Positions 60,331-64,000 of a DNA stretch of 64,000 nt are shown here, in pieces (the first letter of the stretch is position 1; every line of letters starts with the position of its first letter). The notes beneath the pieces were generated by a model. That model was not told the DNA's origin and did not search any database. It saw only the letters and a program-made list of their open reading frames with translations. A program made the translations under genes and the position numbers. The stretch is from Bremerella sp. TYQ1 (GTDB lineage Bacteria; Planctomycetota; Planctomycetia; Pirellulales; Pirellulaceae): assembly GCF_020150455.1 (NCBI RefSeq), contig NZ_CP083740.1, positions 2,108,001-2,172,000 of the forward strand, read 5' to 3'.

Positions 60331-61935
60331 ATGACTTTGCATCGTGCGTTTCTTGCTTTCCTTCTCATTTCCTCACTAGTCGTCGGACCTGCTTGGGCAC
60401 TCGATTCTTCCCCTAAAAAGGATGAGAAGCCGGCTGCTAAAGAAGAAAAGAAAGACGCCAAAAGCAAAGAAGCATCAAAGCCATCTCGTAAAGAAAAAGA
60501 CAAGGATAAACCGTCTGCGCAAAAGTCTTCCCCAAAAGAAGCCAAGCCTGCAAAGCCACCAAAAAAACAAGCCAAAGAAGGGATGTCGCCCTCGGACAAA
60601 CCTGCCGAAAAGAAGGACGTTGATAAGAAACGCACCGAGAAGAAAGGCGATCAAAAGAAAGAATCGGCAGAGAAAAAGTCGGCCGCTAAAGACGACTCCC
60701 AAGAGGCTGCTCCGAAAAAGGAAATGAAGTCGGAGCCCAAGAAGGAAGCCCCCAAGAAAAACGAACCAACTCCGGCGAAGAAACCGCAACCTAAAGAAGA
60801 CAAAAAGGAAGTGGAATCGGCTGATAAGCCAGAGCCGAGAATTCCTCCGCAAATGGACCGGAAGGAAGAAGCTAAACCAGAACCCAAGGAAGAATCGAAA
60901 CCGGCCCCGAAACCAGAACCTAAGCCGCAGCCCAAACCGCAACCGAAGCCCGATCCCAAAAAGTTGGCTTATACCGACCCGAGCGAAGTGGACGAAGATT
61001 TCGCGTTCCAAGGGGAATACTACGGCAAGCTAATTCTGCCTGGCGGTATCGTCGAGAAAACCGGTATTCAGGTGATCGCACGGGGTGGCGGGAATTTTGT
61101 TGCTCGTCAGCTACGCGGTGGGCTGCCAGGCAACGGCTGGCGAAACGACGCGAAGATTGACCTAAACGGGAAGCGAGACGGTAACATCCTCGTGCTCAGC
61201 CAAGGCGGCTACGAAGTCACGATCGTTAACGATAAAGCGGTCGTGACCAACGCCGCTGGAAAGACGTTGGGCGTCCTCAACAAAGTTCAGCGACGCAGCG
61301 AATTGCTTGGCCTCAAACCGACCTCAGGGGCCACGGTACTCTTCGATGGCAAGCCTGAAACAGGCTTCCTGAACGCCAAGATCAACGATAAAGGGGAACT
61401 GCAGATCGGAACGATCACAAAGGACCCTGTCCAAGACTTCCGCATGCATTTAGAGTTTCGCCTTCCCTACATGCCGTACGCGACCGGGCAGGCACGTTCC
61501 AATAGCGGGCTCTACATCCAAGAGAGTTATGAAGTTCAGATCCTCGATTCGTTCGGGCTTCCTGGCGAATTCAATGAATGCGGATCGCTCTATCGCACGA
61601 AAAGCCCTGACGTCAACATGTGCTTTCCTCCACTCTCGTGGCAAACGTACGATGTCTACTTCACCGCTGCTCGCTTTGATGACGCAGGCAAAAAGATTGC
61701 TCCGGCTCGAATCACCGTTCAGCACAATGGGATCCTAGTTCAAGACAATTTCCTGATCCCTAATAAGACCGGCGCCGGCAAACAGGAAACTCCCGAGCCA
61801 CGACCGATCAAGTTGCAAGACCACGGAAACCCTGTGGTGTTTCGCAACATTTGGATCGAATACCTAGGTGGCGATACCGTGACATCGGAAGACGCTTCCG
61901 CCAGCGAGAATCTTCCGACTCCAGCCAAGCGATAA
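60331..61935 (+). CDS. Secreted DUF1080 (3-keto-disaccharide hydrolase-like) protein with lysine-rich linker
   Basis: This 534-residue protein has a signal peptide (AFLAFLLISSLVVGPAWALD). A low-complexity segment of about 185 residues follows, made mainly of K, E, P, S and A (for example PKPEPKPQPKPQPKPDPKK). Then comes a beta domain (FQGEYYGKLILPGG) and the C-terminal DUF1080 jelly roll at about 330-515 (FDGKPETGF, SNSGLYIQESYEVQILDSFG, ITVQHNGILVQDNF). DUF1080 proteins are found in large numbers in planctomycetes and some hydrolyse 3-keto sugars. GGAG 8 bases upstream supports the ATG at 60331. The long basic linker may bind acidic polysaccharide; that is a guess. Confidence 0.87.
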   Translation: MTLHRAFLAFLLISSLVVGPAWALDSSPKKDEKPAAKEEKKDAKSKEASKPSRKEKDKDKPSAQKSSPKEAKPAKPPKKQAKEGMSPSDKPAEKKDVDKKRTEKKGDQKKESAEKKSAAKDDSQEAAPKKEMKSEPKKEAPKKNEPTPAKKPQPKEDKKEVESADKPEPRIPPQMDRKEEAKPEPKEESKPAPKPEPKPQPKPQPKPDPKKLAYTDPSEVDEDFAFQGEYYGKLILPGGIVEKTGIQVIARGGGNFVARQLRGGLPGNGWRNDAKIDLNGKRDGNILVLSQGGYEVTIVNDKAVVTNAAGKTLGVLNKVQRRSELLGLKPTSGATVLFDGKPETGFLNAKINDKGELQIGTITKDPVQDFRMHLEFRLPYMPYATGQARSNSGLYIQESYEVQILDSFGLPGEFNECGSLYRTKSPDVNMCFPPLSWQTYDVYFTAARFDDAGKKIAPARITVQHNGILVQDNFLIPNKTGAGKQETPEPRPIKLQDHGNPVVFRNIWIEYLGGDTVTSEDASASENLPTPAKR

Positions 61936-61952
61936 CGGTCTGTGAAGAATAC

Positions 61953-61980
61953 GTTCTGCCTCGATCGTCCGAGGCAGAAC
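61953..61980. terminator. Strong hairpin between convergent genes
   Basis: GTTCTGCCTCG and CGAGGCAGAAC form an 11-bp perfect stem with a 6-base loop, between the DUF1080 gene (+) and the phosphatase gene (-). T-tracts are lacking, so it is a likely but not certain terminator for either side. Confidence 0.6.
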
Positions 61981-61989
61981 ATCATCCGC

Positions 61990-63678
61990 CTATGCTTGGC
62001 GCTGGATGGTGACCATGCACATGTCGTCGTACTGCGGGCTGTCGCCCATGAATTCGCGGCAGCCATCGATGATCGCTTTGCTGCAAACCTCGACGTCATC
62101 GGTAGGGCGAGAAACACACTCAAGCATACGATCCATACCGAACTGATCGCCTTGCGAATTCATCGCTTCGTTGATCCCATCGGTGTAAATGAAGAGCATC
62201 TCGCCGGGTTGAAGCGTGAATCGGGCGATTTCGTACTCCATGTCTTCCATGATGCCTAACGGCAGCCCAATTTCTTCTTCCGCAATCATCTGGCATTCGC
62301 CATTGGGCTTTCGCAAGATCGGCGGATTATGCCCAGCATTGATCAGCGTGATTTCGTTCGACTGCGGATGCAGGATGGCAATCGCTAACGTGACGAACTT
62401 ATCTGCCGGTGTTGCGGCGGCAAAATTGTTGTTCAAGTGAAATGCTGCCTGCTGCGGATCAGGCATGGATGCCAGGCAATACCGGGCTTCGGCCGACAGC
62501 TTGGCCATCATCAATGAAGCCGCAATCCCGTGCCCGACCACGTCACCAACCAAGATCGCCGTGCCGCCATCCGGAAGCGGAATGTAGTCGTAATAGTCAC
62601 CGCCGACCGAATTCGCTGCTAGATAATAGTGATAGAAGCGGTATCCCTCGAGCTTAGGTTCTTCCGAGGGCAAAAAGCCAATCTGAACCTGATTCGCCGC
62701 GTGAAGATCTCGCTGAAAAGAGATCTGGCGAATCGCCGCATCGTGCAACTGGGCCCGTTCAATCGCCGCTGCGGCTTGCATTCCGACGCTGACGGCAACT
62801 TCCAGGTCTTCTTTTTGGAATCGCTTGCGCTGATCGAGGGTATCAATCTGGATCACGCCGATCACTTCATCATCCGCATTCACCAGCGGAGCACACATGA
62901 TCGAACGAATCTTGAAGTCGGTAATACTCTGACTCATCTCAAACCGCGAGTCAGCAGCAGCGTCCGCCGAAAGGACCGCTTCACGCGTTTGCATTACGTG
63001 CTTGACGATCGTCCGGCTAATGCGAATTTCTTCCTCGTCACCCTCACGCCGAGCCTTTGTCCAGCGGGGAACCATCTTGCCGGAATCGTCCATCAAAATG
63101 ATGAATCCGCGGTCAGCCTGAAGGAAGATGCGGAAAAGTCCGTCCAAAACTTGTGGCAACACTTCATCCATGGAAAGCGTGCCGGTTAGTCCCCGCGTAA
63201 TCTCTAACAACGCGTTCAGCTTAACCTCGGGACTAGCTGTTAGATGCACGGAACCGGAATGCGATGAAACCTCGAACTTCGACATAATTGTGGAAGTCGC
63301 GCCGTCGTCGTCGACCATCACGGTGCCAAATGCGCCGGGACCGTCGGCACGAAGCCCTACCGTCTCGTTGGGCGATGGTTTTTCTTCTTCACGCTTGAAT
63401 CCGAATGAGATATCACAAATTCGGATGGTATCGCCTGGCTGAAGGAGATGCGGTTTGGCGATTTGCTCGTCGTTAACAAATGTTCCGTTGCGACTGCCTA
63501 GGTCTGCAACACGATAACCGGCGTCCGATTTACTTACTTTAGCGTGGTACCGACTTACCGCGCCCACTTCAACGACGATATCGCAATCGGGGTGGCGTCC
63601 GAGCGTGTATTCTTCTCCGGTCAAAACAAATTTCTTGCCGGAATCTGGGCCATTCAGTGCGACGAGGTAGCTGGACAT
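61990..63678 (-). CDS. FHA-GAF-PP2C (SpoIIE/RsbU-type) serine phosphatase
   Basis: This 562-residue protein has three signalling domains. The FHA domain at about 1-95 shows LGRHPDCDIVV, VSRYHAKV and DLGSRNGTFVN, so it binds phosphothreonine. The GAF domain at about 150-310 has IMCAPLVNADDEVIGVIQID. The PP2C domain at about 335-560 has VGGDYYDYIPL, VGDVVGHGIAAS, NAGHNPP, YTDGINEAM and the metal-binding YDDMCMV. RsbU-type phosphatases dephosphorylate STAS-domain anti-anti-sigma factors; no such partner is in the window. The ATG at 63678 starts the FHA domain; the open frame upstream is not conserved. Confidence 0.92.
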   Translation of the reverse strand: MSSYLVALNGPDSGKKFVLTGEEYTLGRHPDCDIVVEVGAVSRYHAKVSKSDAGYRVADLGSRNGTFVNDEQIAKPHLLQPGDTIRICDISFGFKREEEKPSPNETVGLRADGPGAFGTVMVDDDGATSTIMSKFEVSSHSGSVHLTASPEVKLNALLEITRGLTGTLSMDEVLPQVLDGLFRIFLQADRGFIILMDDSGKMVPRWTKARREGDEEEIRISRTIVKHVMQTREAVLSADAAADSRFEMSQSITDFKIRSIMCAPLVNADDEVIGVIQIDTLDQRKRFQKEDLEVAVSVGMQAAAAIERAQLHDAAIRQISFQRDLHAANQVQIGFLPSEEPKLEGYRFYHYYLAANSVGGDYYDYIPLPDGGTAILVGDVVGHGIAASLMMAKLSAEARYCLASMPDPQQAAFHLNNNFAAATPADKFVTLAIAILHPQSNEITLINAGHNPPILRKPNGECQMIAEEEIGLPLGIMEDMEYEIARFTLQPGEMLFIYTDGINEAMNSQGDQFGMDRMLECVSRPTDDVEVCSKAIIDGCREFMGDSPQYDDMCMVTIQRQA

Positions 63679-63891
63679 GCCTTGCGATGATCTCCCGTCA
63701 GTGGTGCTGCGTCCTCGTCTTGAGGACGCCTTCTCAGAAAAGTCGAGGCAAAATGACCCTGCTGGCAAAAAACTCGCGCAGGGGCTGCAGGGGGTAGTCT
63801 ACCAATTTCGGCAGGCGTCTACTATAGTTCGATGTCTGAATCCCTTGACGCCAGACGACTTAGGCAATAACCTTAATCGCTGCAAAATTAG

Positions 63892-63962
63892 TGGGGAATA
63901 GTGTAACGGTAGCACGACAGATTCTGACTCTGTTAGTCTAGGTTCAAATCCTAGTTCCCCAG
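63892..63962 (+). tRNA. tRNA-Gln (anticodon CTG)
   Basis: TGGGGAA and TTCCCCA form the acceptor stem, ACAGA-TTCTGAC-TCTGT the anticodon arm with CTG, and CTAGG-TTCAAAT-CCTAG the T-arm. The U1-A72 pair and G discriminator are typical for tRNA-Gln. CCA is not encoded. Confidence 0.96.
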
Positions 63963-63970
63963 CTTCCGTT

Positions 63971-63999
63971 TGGCTCGCAAGATTGGCGAGCCATTTTTT
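63971..63999 (+). terminator. Intrinsic terminator of tRNA-Gln
   Basis: TGGCTCGC and GCGAGCCA form an 8-bp stem with a 7-base loop followed by T6, 9 bases after the tRNA. Confidence 0.9.
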
Positions 64000-64000
64000 C

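Noticed and set aside
60475..61011. 178-codon minus-strand frame opposite the lysine-rich linker
   Set aside because: It is the complement of AAG/AAA and GAA codons, giving an artificial F/L/R-rich product.

Overview
The window looks like chromosomal sequence from a planctomycete, most likely of the Pirellulaceae (Blastopirellula/Bremerella/Rhodopirellula-like). This is inferred from gene content: a DUF1559 pseudopilin-like protein with an H-x9-DG motif, a PVC-type CxxCH haem protein of about 1000 residues, a 3-keto-disaccharide hydrolase (DUF1080) protein, a fused SecDF, a TPR protein with two RNA polymerase alpha-CTD modules, and many secreted proteins of unknown function. Coding is dense on both strands. 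GTG and TTG starts are frequent. I see no insertion sequence, prophage, CRISPR array or rRNA.

Layout. 1-3.4 kb: a redox group (di-haem oxidoreductase cut by the window edge, MsrB, an OxyR-type regulator with both redox cysteines) plus an MgtC-like protein. 3.6-10.9 kb: a secreted two-PDZ protein, a GNAT acetyltransferase, a DnaA-type initiator with its own promoter, a THUMP-like methyltransferase and two envelope proteins of unknown function. 10.9-16.5 kb, minus strand: xseA-xseB-ispA-dxs followed by nadK, a widely conserved order serving DNA repair, isoprenoid precursor synthesis and NADP supply. 16.7-27.3 kb: a metzincin-like protease, dapF with a DUF374 acyltransferase, a DUF1559/lipoprotein pair, a giant AsmA-like protein and an ArnT/PMT-like glycosyltransferase. 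27.6-31.5 kb: an MFS transporter facing a GH16-like hydrolase across a bidirectional terminator, then tilS. 32.2-34.6 kb: rny-ymdB. 34.6-43.1 kb: membrane, LRR, haem, DUF2752, lipoprotein, hydrolase and LysM proteins.

43.6-52.3 kb, all minus strand: the TPR/alpha-CTD protein, tgt, a PQQ-type beta-propeller protein, yajC and fused secDF, split into separate transcription units by visible terminators. 52.3-53.3 kb: tRNA-Thr(CGT) and a strongly structured element ending in a T-tract, a candidate non-coding RNA. 53.3-64 kb: a DAG/lipid kinase, kdsA with a transglutaminase-like lipoprotein, purC, a GH10-fold protein that seems to lack both catalytic glutamates, a small acidic lipoprotein, a lysine-rich DUF1080 protein, an FHA-GAF-PP2C phosphatase and tRNA-Gln(CTG).

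Themes. Several genes serve a Gram-negative type envelope: KdsA for KDO, the DUF374 acyltransferase, AsmA, DapF for meso-diaminopimelate, LysM, and SecDF/YajC for export. Points that depart from the textbook: a Tgt with all three zinc cysteines replaced, a DnaA with a changed DNA-recognition motif, the duplicated alpha-CTD fused to TPRs, a long acidic insert in SecF, helically phased direct repeats at 39.6 kb, and the structured element at 52.7-52.85 kb.
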